From contig NC_041004.1 of the NCBI RefSeq assembly GCF_004193775.1, forward strand, positions 34,186,411-34,250,410: 64,000 nt of DNA, given 5' to 3'. This document shows positions 36,189 to 48,769 of the stretch, in pieces. A model generated the notes under the pieces. That model searched no databases. It saw only the letters and a list, made by a program, of their open reading frames with translations, and was not told the DNA's origin. The DNA is from Glycine soja (taxonomy: Eukaryota; Streptophyta; Magnoliopsida; Fabales; Fabaceae). The stretch's first letter is position 1; the number at the start of each line of letters is the position of its first letter. Made by a program: the position numbers and the translations under genes.

Positions 36189-38409
36189 TCATAAAGTGGA
36201 ACCAAGTCTCATTCTCTCTACATGATCCTTGAATTTAAACGGTGGTATGCCCTTAGTCAAAGGATCAACGATCATCAACCTAGTGCTTATATGCTCAATG
36301 ACCATTTTCTTGTCTTTTACTCTTTCTCTAATGGCTAAGTACTTAATGTCGATGTGCTTACTTCGACTTCCACTTTTGTTATTCTTAGACATAAAGACAA
36401 CAGTTGAGTTATCGCAGAAAATTCTAAAAGGCCTTGAAATAATATCAACTATCTTTAGCCCAGAAATGAAACTCTTAAGTCATACACCATGTGATGTAGC
36501 CTCAAAGTAAGAGACAAACTCAGCTTCCATGGTAGAAGTAGTAGTCAAAGGCTACTTAACACTCCTCCACGAAATAGCTCCACCAGCCATCATGAAAATG
36601 TACCCAGATGTTGATTTGCGAGAATCAACACAACTAGTAAAGTCTGAGTCTGAATAACCAATCACATCTAGATTGTCTGTCTGTCTGTCTATACATAAGC
36701 ATGTAATATTTGTTCCCTTGAAGGTACCTCATCACTTTCTTTGCAACTCTACAATGGTCAATACTTGGATTACTCTAATATCTTTCTAACATTTCAACTA
36801 CAAAAGCAATGTCAGGCTTTGTGCATACTTGAGCATACAAGAGGCTTCCAACAACTCAAGCATAATGAATGTTTTCCATATGTTTCCTCACAAAGTCATT
36901 CTTTGGGAATTGGTTCAAATTAAATGTATCACCCTTCATAATGGGAGCGACACTTGCTGAACAATCTTTCATCCGAAATCTTTCTAAAATTTTGTTAATA
37001 TAAGTTTCCTGTGATAGACCTAAAATACCTCGAGGTCTATCTCTATTAATCTTAATGTCAGTAACATAAGATGCGTCACCCGTATCCTTTATGTCAAAAT
37101 TCTTAGAGAGAAATTGTTTCACCTCATGTAACAAACCATGATCATTGGTTGCAAGTAAAATATCATCTACATATAAAACAAGGAAAAATATTTTACTCCT
37201 ACTGACCTTATGGTATATGCATTGATCCATGGGGCTTTCATCAAAACCAAATGAAGAAATTATCCCATAAAACTTAAGGTACCACTGACGGAAGGCTTGT
37301 TTCAAACCATATATAGATTTATTAAGCTTGCAAACCAAATGTTCACTACTGCTAGAGGAGAAACCTTCAGATTGTTTCATATAAACCTCTTCCTCTAAAT
37401 CACCATTAAGAAATGTTATTTTCACATCCATTTGTTGCAACTCAAGGTCAAAATGAGCAACTAATGGCAATATTATACAAAGAAAATCTTTCTTAGAAAC
37501 AGGAAAAAAGGTTTTTGTGTAATCGAATCATTCTTTTTGAGTAAATCCCTTAGCAACGAGTCTTACCTTGTATCTCTCAATGTTGCCTAATAAATTCCTT
37601 TTGGTCTTAAAGACCCATTTACAGCCAATGACCTTTGTCCCAATAGGCAACTCTATAAGGTTTCAAACTCTGTTACTCTACATGTAATTCATCTCATCCT
37701 TTATGGCATCATACCATAAATTTGACTCTTTACAACTCATGGCTTGATCAAAAGTTTTGGGATTATTTTCAGCTCCAATATTATAGTCAGATTCTTGCAA
37801 ATATACAATATAATCACTAGGAATAGATGATTTTCTTACTCTAGTAGATCTCCTTAATGTTGCATCAATATTTTCTCGGGGATCATGTTGTTCAGTTGGT
37901 TGTTCATCATTTTTAGGAATTTGATGATTAACTTGATCTACTAGATTATCAACAACAGATTATGGAATGTCAATCATTTGTTGCTCATCATCCCTTGAAC
38001 TTGAGGGATATGAATTACAACCAATCTTTCACTTGACATTGAAGGGTAAGACTCTATATGATCAATTTCAAAACCTAAGTCCCTTAATTGATCACTCCCA
38101 CTGATTAAGTCATTTTCAAGAAACTTGACATTTGTTGATTCCATAATGCTAGTAATATGATATGGACGGTAAAACCTATAACATTTAGACCTTTCGACAT
38201 ATCCAACTAAATACCCACTAATAGTCCTCGGGTCAAGTTTCTTCTCTTGTGAGTTATATATTCTCACCTCAAACGGACAACCCAAAATTCGCATATATTT
38301 CAAACTTGGTTTCCAACCTTTAAACAACTTAAAAGGTGTCACTGGGACAACCTTAGTTGGAACACAATTTAATATATACATTGTCGTCTTTAGTGCTTTA
38401 GTCCACAAG
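36189..38409 (-). pseudogene. Copia pol 3' part: integrase end, reverse transcriptase, RNase H
   Basis: Minus-strand frames in order: the integrase C-terminal region (LWTKALKTTMYILNCVPTK and LGCPFEVRIYNSQEKKLDPRT, 38409-37974), the reverse transcriptase (LEEEVYMKQSEGF, YGLKQAFRQWY, catalytic FLVLYVDDILLA, 37470-36856) and the RNase H tail (HIDIKYLAIRERV, 36392-36189). Frames are broken by stops and shifts, and the expected RNase H catalytic middle is disrupted. It joins in sense to the frame on the other side of the nested insertion. Confidence 0.85.
38405..38409. repeat. ACAAG target duplication, left of nested element
   Basis: ACAAG occurs here and at 41195-41199. Removing 38410-41194 and one ACAAG restores a continuous Copia integrase frame across the junction, which supports a true insertion. 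Confidence 0.9.
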
Positions 38410-41194
38410 TGTGACACCCTCTACCTCATACATATATGTACTAATAATAAAAGGAATAAGAAATTATAATTAATTAAAAGTTCTTAAAACACATTTAAAT
38501 AAAAACCTTTCAAAAGGGTAAAAGGCTCACATGCACTTTTCTCGCATCATAATAAAACTTGTCCAAATAAATAATAAAATCATCTCGGCTCAAACAAGGT
38601 CGTCCAAGACTTTATGCAATTAATATAGAAACCTATACCCCAATGTCACATTCTATCAGAGCATTGTGTTCTCGCATCCTCTAGCATGAGGCTCTCCATA
38701 GTCATTCACCTAACCATCTACTCCCACGAACACAAAGTTCGAGATCATCACATGATCTAAACACAAATAACACATGGGGAGTGAGTTATCACATTCCTAA
38801 CTGATAAAGAGAAACGAGACAACTAAATATACATATCATATAAATGAGATGCAACTTACTTAAACATAACTCACGTAATTCCACCACTTTGTCGCGTAAC
38901 ATCACATCACAACACAACATGTCTCATTCATTTTCACATCATTCACATACTCAAAGATCAAAACAAAAATATCACTAAATCAATCAATATCAATAAATAC
39001 ACAAGCGTTATGCAATAGATACACTAAGACTCAAGCCTATATGCAATGTGGTACCATGTCAGTGAGAAACCACCCTGGGGCACTTAGGAGTACATAACAA
39101 GTCACACCACACAATGGGTATGTAGGTCACTCTCACTAAGTAAAATCATAAGGTGACCAGTCAGGGTCACTCCATTTTGCGAGAATGCTCCAACCATATG
39201 AGATCAACATAGGCTTAAAGGAGCACTCAAACCGAGTGTCTTTACCCCCAATGCCTAGATTCCGAAGAATCCGTTAGGGCCTTACCTTTCTGATTCAGGT
39301 CCAACCCCTAAAACAATTTTTGCACGTAGACACTGCTCATGAATTATACAATACTCATGACCATAAACTCATGTTTCAAACACGTTTAACCCATTACGCT
39401 ACAATTTAACACTGATTCCTAACTAGGAAACCTACACTTTCCCTTTAACACTACACATAAACATTTTTCTCAAGGTAAACATTGGTCGGATTATCGTATA
39501 ATTCACAACTCACAACACAAGTATTGTCACATCAAGTGTTAAATACACACTTATTCACAACCAAATCTCATGTCCACAATTTAACATCTCATAATGTCAC
39601 AATCCACCATGACATGTTTACATGTATCTCACAAATTAACACATGTTCAACTTTGTACTTATACTTGATTTCAACAACAATATTATAAGCAAATACTACT
39701 CATGAATTATACAATATCCACGACCTCACACTTGTGTTTCAAACATGTTTAACACATTGCGCTACAATTTAACACTTTAGGTTCCTAACTAGGAATCCTA
39801 CACTTTCCCTTTAACATTGCACATAAACATTTTTCTCAAGGTAAACATTGATCGGGTTATTATATAATTCACAACTCACAACACAAGTATTGTTACATCA
39901 AGTGTTAACCACACACTTATTCACAACTAAATCTCATGTTCACAATTTCACATCTCATAATGTCACAATCCACCATCACATGTTTATGAGTATCTCACAA
40001 TTTAACACATATTCAACTTTACACTTATACTCAATCTCAATAATTATCTCACAATTCATCACATATTCAATTTATCATTCACACACAATTTTAATCACAA
40101 TTTCATGATCTCAATATTACAATTTATCATGCTCACCTAGTAAATCTTATCCAAAATACAAACAATTTATACAAGAATATTTCTCACAATATGGAGAGTA
40201 AAGCCCCTCAAAAAATTTCACATAATCATACAGAAAGAATTACAATAAAATAAATATTCCAAAATAAACCCCAATTTGATCCCATAAGGATTCCTACACA
40301 TGTTCATTCTAATCCCAATTATGATAAACTCATCCCTTACCTCTAAGCGGGCTCACGTGTGTTCTGGAAGCGATAGTGGCACCTCTAACAGTTCCCTGAC
40401 ATTCCTCAAGCTTTTCCTCCGATTGCTTTGATAAGGTTTCCAAACGTTAGAGAGAAGGAGAAGAAATTGAAGCCTTCATTCCACTGTCTGCATGCAATGA
40501 GTATTTCTCCCTCCCAAGGCATTATTTTACAAATCTCAACGGTGAAGATGTGAGACAATGCATTTCAAATATGGTGTCCAGATTTCACAATGATCCAACG
40601 GTTCACGAGTACGGGATCATAGTTTTACTGGGACAGGTTTTGTGTCTTTGCATGAAAAGAGAAAGTTACGATGCAAAGGGAATTTCTATCACCTCCGACA
40701 TGTTTTCACAATTTACAATGGTGAAAATGTTTGGAAATGAGTTTTGAACCTGGTGCTGAAATTTCATGATGATCCAACAGTTAACGAGTCAGAAATCGTC
40801 ATTTTACTAAGACAGATTTGAGTGTATGCGGGAAAAATGAGAGGGTTTTGGGAGGAGGAGAAGAGAAAACGAGATTTAGAGGAAGAGAAAACGTAGAGAC
40901 CATCGTCAGTCTAAAAACTAACCTAACATGTCTCTATTTATAGCTAGTTACTCTCAGCCTATTATTTACTCTATTTTCTTTATTTTTATTATTCTATAAA
41001 AATATCTCTATTTTATTTCCTATCAAATGAATAAATAAAATACCTCTTTTTTTTTTACTTCAAACCATTATTTTAATTAATAACATTATTTCTCCTTATT
41101 TATTTAATTAAAAAAATCTCAATATTTTTCTAAAACTACATTTATTTTAAAATAAAAACCTTTTTAATGTATTTATGGAAAATGGGGTGTTACA
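38410..41194. mobile_element. Long LTR-like element, copy 2, nested in Copia
   Basis: 2785 bp, beginning TGTGACACC and ending GGTGTTACA, flanked by perfect 5-bp ACAAG duplications. TG...CA ends with a 5-bp duplication are what an LTR retroelement leaves, and the absence of gag or pol suggests a solo LTR. It aligns with 12128-14904. It contains a tandem duplication at about 39336-40062. The end sequences pair as short inverted termini (TGTGACACC against TGTAACACC). Confidence 0.82.
39336..40062. repeat. Two tandem units of about 363-366 bp in the nested element
   Basis: The unit beginning CTCATGAATTATACAAT at 39336 recurs at 39699, and the block ATTCACAACTCACAACACAA recurs 366 bases on. The two units differ by scattered substitutions. 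The related element at 12128-14904 has only one such unit (about 13140-13330), so the duplication arose after the copies separated. Confidence 0.8.
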
Positions 41195-42187
41195 ACAAGT
41201 ATTTAAGAAGATTGGAGTTGCTAAGCATACTCTGTATAATGTCCAATAATGTTTGGTTCCTTTTTTCTACCACGCCATTCTGATTTGGAAAACCAGACAT
41301 AATGTACTGGGCAACAATCTCATGTTCTTGAAGAAACTTTGCAAAAGGACCAGGTGCTTATCTATTCTCAATATATTTGCCATAATATTATCCACCTCTA
41401 TCTGATCTCACAATTTTTATTTGCTTGCCACATTGGTTCTCAACTTCACTCTTAAAGACTTTGAAGGCATCCAATGCTTCATTTTTGTTATGAAGCAAAT
41501 AAACATTCATATATCGTGAATAATCATCTATAAAGGTGATAAAATATTTTTGACCACGTGCATCCATATTTGGACAACAAATATCAGTATGAATTATTTC
41601 TAATATGCTTGAACTCCTACTAGCACCTTTCTTAGACATGCTGGTCTGCTTACCCTTAATGCAGTTCACACAAGTCTTAAAGTTAGCAAAATTTAGAGTA
41701 TTGAGTACCCCATCTTTCACTAACCTTTTAATCATCTCAATAGAGATATGTCTTAATCTCCGGTGTCATAACATAGAGGAATTCTCATTAATATTACACC
41801 TTTTAATACCAGTTTGAACATGCATTGAACTATAAGTGACATCATTTTGTAAACCAAGAAGATAAAAACCATTAGACAAGATATCATTCGCAACACATTT
41901 ACATTGGTGAGTTGGAGAGAGGAGAACTTCATGATCAAGGTGTTTGCTAAAGCCTTATCTGAAGTGATGAACTGATCATCAATAGCCTTAAGCAAATCTT
42001 GGTGCTTTTCTTGCTGGTCGACAAAACCATGTATGCTAGCTGAGATTTTGGTCTTAATGAACATCACGCTAAGTCGGTTGGATTGCTCCCACTGATCATA
42101 TAATGCAACAATAACTCGGCTACTTTCATAAGTGATTGTAGGGGGTTCGTCTTTCTTTATAGTATAGTCTATGTTCATCCAGCCCAA
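41195..42187 (-). pseudogene. Copia gag remnant fused to pre-integrase and integrase core
   Basis: 42187-41880 encodes a gag (UBN2-type) segment with YDQWEQSNRLSVMFIKTKIS. Then, in another frame, SSMLWHRRLRHISIE marks the pre-integrase domain, followed by CVNCIKGKQT, an integrase Asp in HTDICCPN and a second in FIDDYSRYMNVYLL (41735-41388). The zinc knuckle and protease that should separate gag from integrase are missing, so about 0.5-0.7 kb was deleted. Non-functional. Confidence 0.82.
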
Positions 42188-42893
42188 TTGCAGAAGAATT
42201 CTCTCCTTCCATATCTTATAGTTATCTCCTTTGAGTTTGAGAACATCACATTGAATATCAGGAAACTAACAGTTTGAGAAGCTGCAAAAATCCAAAGACT
42301 TATGTCAAAATTTGAGGCATATTAATCTTAATTGTATGTTTTACCAATGTAAACATACCAAAAAATTAAATCTTGTAACATAAAAATTGCCCATGGGCTA
42401 AAATTTTAATTCAATAAGAAATAATTAAACTTTATGATAGAATAATCAAATTACATACTTAAATTCATGTTTTATGAGTACAACATGAAAAATAATTTGA
42501 TTTTCTATCACAAATATTTACTTTATGATAAAATTGAAAAAATATACATACCTCATAATCCCTGTGGGTAAACCATGAAAAATAATATGACATTTTATCC
42601 TAATTAATTATACAATATAATAAAAATTCTTATGAATTAAAATTCATTATATAAATCACAATATTATGCCTAATTCTTTATATGATCTTTAGACAACTTA
42701 ATATCTAATTTTAATCTAATTATAAATGTCGTGACTAATTCATAATTAATCAAAGTTATAAAGATCACTTAGACATAAAACTTAATCATATGAGAATAAA
42801 TCATATTATGCACTTCAAGATCAAGATATAATACAATGATGAATAAAATTCTCATATATAATTTCATAATTGAAACATAATATTATGCATTTG

Positions 42894-42898
<5 letters not shown>

Positions 42899-42937
<39 letters not shown>

Positions 42938-42938
42938 C
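42899..42938. repeat. (TA)n(TG)n compound microsatellite
   Basis: TA units run directly into TG units ending GTGTGCAC, inside the decayed Copia leader. Confidence 0.9.
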
Positions 42939-43157
42939 ACGAAATAAATTTTTCCAGAATATATTCATACATAAAATAAATCAAAACTTCATGAATTACA
43001 AAGATAAATAGAAACACATAAGCATATAAGATATAAAAAAATGACTAAATATCATAGAATCTTAAATGACCTTGTGGCTCATGTGAATTCCAATAACTTG
43101 TATGTTGATGGAGCACTTGACCTTTCAAAATGTACATATAAAAATTATTACAATCTT

Positions 43158-44231
43158 TTCAACATTCCCGGCCTCTTACGCACCAGCCATACAACAACAA
43201 CCCACAAAGCTCAAAGAAGAGAAGAAACAAAAATAATGTATTTTATTTTGTTTATTGGTGATCTAACCAAAATGACATTTTTAGACAAAAAAAAGGAATA
43301 AGCAAGAGGTGTTAATACAATACATTTTTTGAATCAATTCTGGATATTAGTAATAGTGCATTTATCACCCAAATTTAATTCCCAAAATCAACTTATTGAA
43401 AATAAAAAATTTACAAAAAAAAAAATAAAATTAGATGCAATCACCTATCTTTCTCTTCCCGGATCCACAATAGGGTTAATGTTAATGCTTTCAACCAAAG
43501 ACTAATAAACATAGTACAAAAAAAGGAAAGAAAAAAAAGAAAATGTAACAAATGCATAAAAAATAATCAATTTTTTTTATAGGAATGATATTTTCGTTAT
43601 CAATAATAGTGTTACTCTCTACCGCTTAAAAGCATGCCCTTCGTGCCTTTCGATTGGGTTGTGTTATAAATTTTCTCTCTTTTTGTTTCAAATCTTCCTT
43701 TGATGTAAATGAAGAAATTGTACCTTGAAACTATTGCCGCTATATCTTGAATGCTTTTATAAAACTCACAATATTTTCACAACAAGGAGACAAACCTTAA
43801 AACAGCATTTTAATAATTATTTATTTAAGAATAAATTCATTTTTATTGAAAATTTGTATAACATGTATCACTTCAAATATTTTTTTAATATCTTCATCTC
43901 TTAAAAATTAAAGTATGTTTGTATAGTAATATTATGACCATATCTTCTTTCCCTAAAATTTAATTTTAACATTTAAAAATGTCAATTGTAAGTTGGTGGT
44001 TTGGAGAACTTTACAGTGTTTTATTAGTACATAACAAACACTTTCCGTCAATAATTTTATTTTTTGTTTCTTTCTTAAAACTTTTATAACACAAACAAGC
44101 ATGGCTTAAATAACTCACAATGAGGTGGAGGACATTAAATAATAATAAGATATGTATATATAGGCATGTTATAAAAATATATATTAAATTAAAATTAATA
44201 TTTAATTTAATGCATAATAAGAGAAATCATT

Positions 44232-44276
<45 letters not shown>

Positions 44277-44740
44277 ATGTTGCAATACAAATGCGGACAC
44301 ACATGTTAAATTTGATACATTATTCATGTCAAATCATGATTTACATGTTTTTAAATATTTTAATATATCAATATTTATTTTTTTAAGAAAAAATAACCAC
44401 CGTTCATTTCCTATTTCATGCAGCTTGTGTGTGATCAGTTCCATACCAAATAACAAGGCTCATTAATTTTAAAATTTTGACATAATTAGTGTTTAACTTA
44501 CCATATTATCATAAATACGCAGAGAAATAAAGAAAAAAATTCATATGAATAAACATGATTTTAGAAAACAGCTAAATTAAAATTAATATAAACATTAATG
44601 CATAATAAGAAAATTTTAAGTATTAATTTTAGCGTAATAAAAATGAGGCATATATGCGCTAGTAGTAATAATTATAATTATTAAATAACATAGTAAAAAT
44701 AGTAATGAGAGAGTGAGAGAGAACGTGGGCAAGTTAGTGG
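43158..44740. other. AT-rich intergenic DNA upstream of the MYB gene
   Basis: No gene is recognised. A TA tract lies at about 44236-44272. The last 200 bases before 44953 are the proximal promoter of the MYB gene and are listed separately. Confidence 0.55.
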
Positions 44741-44752
44741 GAACGAGGCAAT

Positions 44753-44771
44753 AACTGCCATGCATAACCGT
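44753..44771 (+). promoter_or_regulatory. Paired AACYGY MYB-binding motifs upstream of DUO1
   Basis: AACTGC at 44753-44758 and AACCGT at 44766-44771, both on the plus strand, 13 bases apart, about 182-200 bases before the start codon. From the literature as I recall it, DUO1 binds AACCG-type sites and the DUO1 promoter holds a conserved module with AACYGY motifs used for germline activation and self-activation. Short motifs occur by chance, so the function is inferred. Confidence 0.45.
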
Positions 44772-44952
44772 AAAATCACTAAAGAAAATTCACATTAGAA
44801 CAACATAGAATAGTACTATATTAGTGTGTGAGAAGCAATAGTTTAATGGGTGCAACAAAAGGTAATTGATTAAGGTAGAGAAAAACAGAGAAAAAACATT
44901 GTGTTGTGTTGTGTTGTTGATCTTGTCTTTCATTGCATGAGTAGTGGAAAAA

Positions 44953-45302
44953 ATGCACGGGAAAAAGGAGCAAGAAGAGTACATAAGGAAAGGGCAATGG
45001 GAAGCAGAAGAAGATGAGGTGCTACTGAACCACGTGAAGAAGTATGGTCCCAGAGATTGGAGCTCCATTCGATCCAAAGGTCTTCTTCAAAGGACTGGCA
45101 AGTCGTGTCGTCTTCGTTGGGTCAATAAGCTTCGACCAAACCTCAAGAAGTGAGTCAATGTTTTCTCTTCAATTTGATTGTGCATGTGCATATATATCCA
45201 TGCATGTATGTATGTTTAATTGTTACTTACTTGCACTGGTGTTTGTTCAATGAAAAGTTGCAATATTGATGAGGTTGCTTCACATTGATCTTCTAGTCTT
45301 GG

Positions 45303-45338
<36 letters not shown>

Positions 45339-47033
45339 TTTTTTCTAATGGGGTTTGCTTAGTTTTTGTCTTGGCCTTTTGGGGTTTAATTTGTCTCTGG
45401 GTCTAATTACCTTAAGTGAGTTCAAGTTTTTACTAGAAGTTGGTCTATGTTAGTGTGTCCAAATATCCATGGATGGTTTATGGTTGTTATTTTCACTTGT
45501 GTTTGATGATTTTACAATGATGCGGTTGGTTAGTCTCGATTTTTATTTTCATTTTTATTGGCTAATGGTGTTTTTAGTTCCTGAAAAGCCCATCTTTTGC
45601 TTTAGTCCTTGACTTTCAAAACCATAATTTTGTTGATGTATTTTATCCAAACTTTAGTCCCTAAAACTAACACTTTAAGGGATGAAACTTATGGTTTAAT
45701 AGGGTCTCTAAAGTTTCAGAATTTCAAGAATAAATGGACGAAAACTTATTATTTGAAGTTTACAAAAGAAATAATTTGAAGCTTTTTTTTATCTGATTGT
45801 TGTCTTTTGGTGTCTCTCCCTGGCCTTCTCAAAGTGGTTGCAAGTTTTCACTTGAGGAAGAGAGGGTTGTGATAGAGTTGCAGGCACAATTTGGGAACAG
45901 GTGGGCGAAGATTGCATCCTATTTGCCAGGGAGAACAGACAACGATGTCAAAAATTTCTGGAGCAGTAGGCAAAAGAGGTTGGCTAGGATTCTGCAAACA
46001 TCAGCAACAACTTTCAGATCACAGAAAAATAAAACTAAAGTTCCTTCCTTTCTTGATGTTCCAACTTTGGAGGTAATTGGGTTGAAAGGTTCCTCTATTT
46101 CCGGGCTTTTATAGTTCTATCATTCTGTTTTTTCTCTCTTCAGAATTCAGTACTGTTCAATAGAAAAGCAAAACAAAATTGAAAATTTGAGACACTAAAC
46201 CAGTTTTGCTGAGAAGGACAAGATTCTTGTGCCTTCACTAAAATACAAATTTCCTTAAACAAGACATAACTGAAAATTTGACAAGAAAGACTAAAAGGCA
46301 AGTTTCAAGAGCTAGTTTGTCCTGTTGTAAACAGTTGCTATTTATTATTGTTTCTCTTTGTACACTCCTCTGTTTGCGTTAGAATGTGCATCACAATTTT
46401 AACTGCAAACCAAAAATGCATGTAATAGACTTGGAAAACTGAGTAACATGTTTTATGTGGCAGTGTTTTTTTCAATACTGCAATTTTTTGTTTTTTGCAT
46501 AGGCATAACATTAATTTTGTTGACTTGAATAGGCTCCTAAGTTCAGTTCATCGTCAGAGGGAGAACCATCATCAAAGCCTCAGACATGCACACTACCCTA
46601 CATTGATAATTCTGAGGTTATCCAAATGGTGTCTTTGCCAGATCTCATAAAGTCTGAGTTGCCTAGTTCCGACACAATCCATGTTGAACAAGAGTTTACC
46701 CTTTTTGAGAACTACAAAAGCACTGAACAGATTGCATTTCCTCAGATCCCAGAACTCCAAAATGGCCTCACATTCTCAATGGAAAACCAAGATCTCGTGC
46801 CCACAATTGAAGAGCCATGTTTCATTGAAGACTTGTGTCCCTTTGATGTATCTGAGTTTGGAATAGGTCCACAACACCCCTTTGGTTTTCCTTTCTTCGA
46901 GCCACCAGGAAGTTGCAGATTTGGGACAAGGGATGCAATTGATAACTTCAAAATCAGTGACAGCTTCTTCGATGATTTACCTGTGGACATGTTTGATCAC
47001 ATGGACCCACCTGCAAGCCCTTCAAACCTCTGA
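44953..47033 (+). CDS. DUO1: R2R3-MYB transcription factor DUO1 (DUO POLLEN 1) orthologue
   Basis: Three exons, 44953-45149, 45835-46072 and 46533-47033, with GT-AG introns, encode 311 residues. R2 has Trp at 16, 36 and 56. R3 starts with Phe 70 and has Trp 89 and 108. Features I associate with DUO1 rather than other MYBs are YGPRDWSSIRSKGLLQRTG in R2, an extra Lys before the first R3 aromatic (NGCKFS), the ending NDVKNFWSSRQKRLARIL, and an acidic C-terminus with FFDDLPVDMFDHMDP, matching the activation end of the Arabidopsis protein (about 300 residues). DUO1 controls sperm-cell division and differentiation in pollen. An upstream ATG at 44937 is out of frame and overlaps the start. All domains are intact. 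Confidence 0.93.
45310..45336. repeat. (TA)n tract in DUO1 intron 1
   Basis: A short TA dinucleotide run within the 685-bp first intron. Confidence 0.85.
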
Positions 47034-48769
47034 CTTTTTTTATCATATTGTCGTTTACTCCACGTGTTGTTTGTAGCGTTGCAGTCTTGTAATTGCAGGT
47101 TAAAAATTATATGTCATACTTAGAATTTGGTCATTCATTTGCAGTTTGAAATTAATGATACTGATGTCATTCGTAGGATAACCAAAACCTGACATTTGCA
47201 TTTGTCCACATTGCTGATCTTTTTTCTGATGGCTAAATTGTCCTAGTGTTGGACTTTTGAGTTGTTTCAAGTAATAGCTACTAGTCATATGATCTTTGTA
47301 AATTATGTTGCATCTTAATTAATTTATCATTGATTATTCAAGGTATCAACCGCACTCTGCAATGATATTTCTTTTTCATAAGAAAAAAAAACTAATTTCA
47401 CACATATTAAAAAAATTAATTAATTTTATTAAATTGTATCATTTCTAATTCAAAAACAATTTTTTTTCTTAATTTATCTTTCATTAGAACTTCATATTAA
47501 ACACAAATCGTCTATGAATGGAGAGAGTATTTTCAACATCTTTCGTTCATTCTACTAGCATATGTTGCAGCCAAATATCACACGATTTTGTCTTATATAG
47601 TCTTAAACCAAAGTAAATTGTCTTATATATATTTATTTTTTTACATATAAATTTTGGTAAATAATTTGGAGAAATTCACTGAAGAAGTGCCAACATTTAT
47701 GGGCATGTAAGTCAACAAGACTTGTCACATTAAGATCATGTTAGTTGCTGATCTGTTAATAAAGTCCTAATTATTAGAGGTTAGTTTAGCTTTTATTCTG
47801 TTATTCCTTATCAGATTTACCACGTCTTTAGGAGACGTAAACGTGGTTGTTATCTTTTCACTTTTTTCCTGTTTTGTAAAGCTGGTATAAAGCCACGTTT
47901 TCATTACTGAATGAGATCGCTTTTGAACTCCCATAAGCTTCCAACATTAGAAAATAATATCATTTTCCCTATAGCAAAGAAACTGCTATACAGCAGCTCA
48001 TTACGACTGTAACCGATCCTAAACGGCTAATATGTAACTAATCAAATAAAACCTTAATCATTTCAATTGAAAAAAAAAACTTTAATAAATTGAAATCATA
48101 CTAATTTAAACAAATTAGCCGCCCCAACATTAGCGTGCTTTTCATAAAGATTATCATGATTGTGCAGTTTTGAGGAGACTAATTCTTATTCTCAACCAAA
48201 AAAAAAGGAGACTAATTTTTTCTAAAGCAAATTGAACTTAACATTGATAAAAAATAAAAAAATAAAAATTGAACATAACATAATTTTAAGACTTTATAGC
48301 GTTGGAAGAAAGTTGGAATTAGGTCAACAAACAGCTTTGTTATTCCTTTCAAATGCGCACACAAACACACAAGTATCTTTACAAGCATTTTCTTCCTTTC
48401 TTTCCTACAGACTAGTTTTACATTTGCAACACAGCAATGAACAAAGTATATGATTAACATACTAACTATAACAATAGCAAACCAAGCCTTTTCTCATAAC
48501 AATATCACAATTGTGTTCTATCATATACCAAATTTTCAGTAAATTCAGAGTAATGTATCTTTTAACTTATTCTGAATAAAATGGAAGAATAAAGCTTTAG
48601 TACTATTTCTTTTCCTCCTATGTTTGCTATTCAATGAAGGCAAATCAAATATCCTATGATTGAAGAATAATGGTGTTTAAATTTTCCTACTCAATCAAGC
48701 ATCCACAATAGAGGAGTCATTTGGATTTTAGAGGACTCTAATATGAAGTAGCCAGAGTAGTAGTGAGAA
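47034..48769. other. Intergenic DNA between DUO1 and the phosphatase pseudogene
   Basis: It contains the DUO1 3' untranslated region and AT-rich sequence; no other gene is recognised. A possible small solo LTR at 47739-47946 is listed separately. Confidence 0.55.
47739..47946. mobile_element. Possible small solo LTR
   Basis: A 208-bp stretch beginning TGTTAGTTGCTG and ending AGCTTCCAACA, with TG...CA ends in inverted similarity, a TATA-like GGTATAAAGCC about 60 bases before its end, and GC content above its flanks. No target duplication is visible (GATCA against TTAGA), so the call is tentative. Confidence 0.4.

Larger units (their letters stand above)
35665..43157 (-). mobile_element. Decayed Ty1/copia retrotransposon, interrupted by a nested element
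   Basis: Read on the minus strand it contains gag, pre-integrase, integrase core, reverse transcriptase and RNase H segments in Copia order. A single recognisable LTR lies at 35665-36000, bordered by a purine tract (AGTGAGAGAA on the minus strand). At 43108-43157 only the tip of the other LTR is recognisable (GATGGAGCACTTGACCTT and AAAATTATTACA shared with 35953-36000). A 2.8-kb element is inserted at 38410-41194. Without it, the Copia body is about 4.7 kb. The 42250-43100 stretch is AT-rich leader-like sequence. Confidence 0.8.

Noticed and set aside
44790..45077. 95-codon minus-strand frame over the DUO1 start
   Set aside because: Antisense of the DUO1 leader and first exon; the sense strand encodes an unmistakable MYB repeat.
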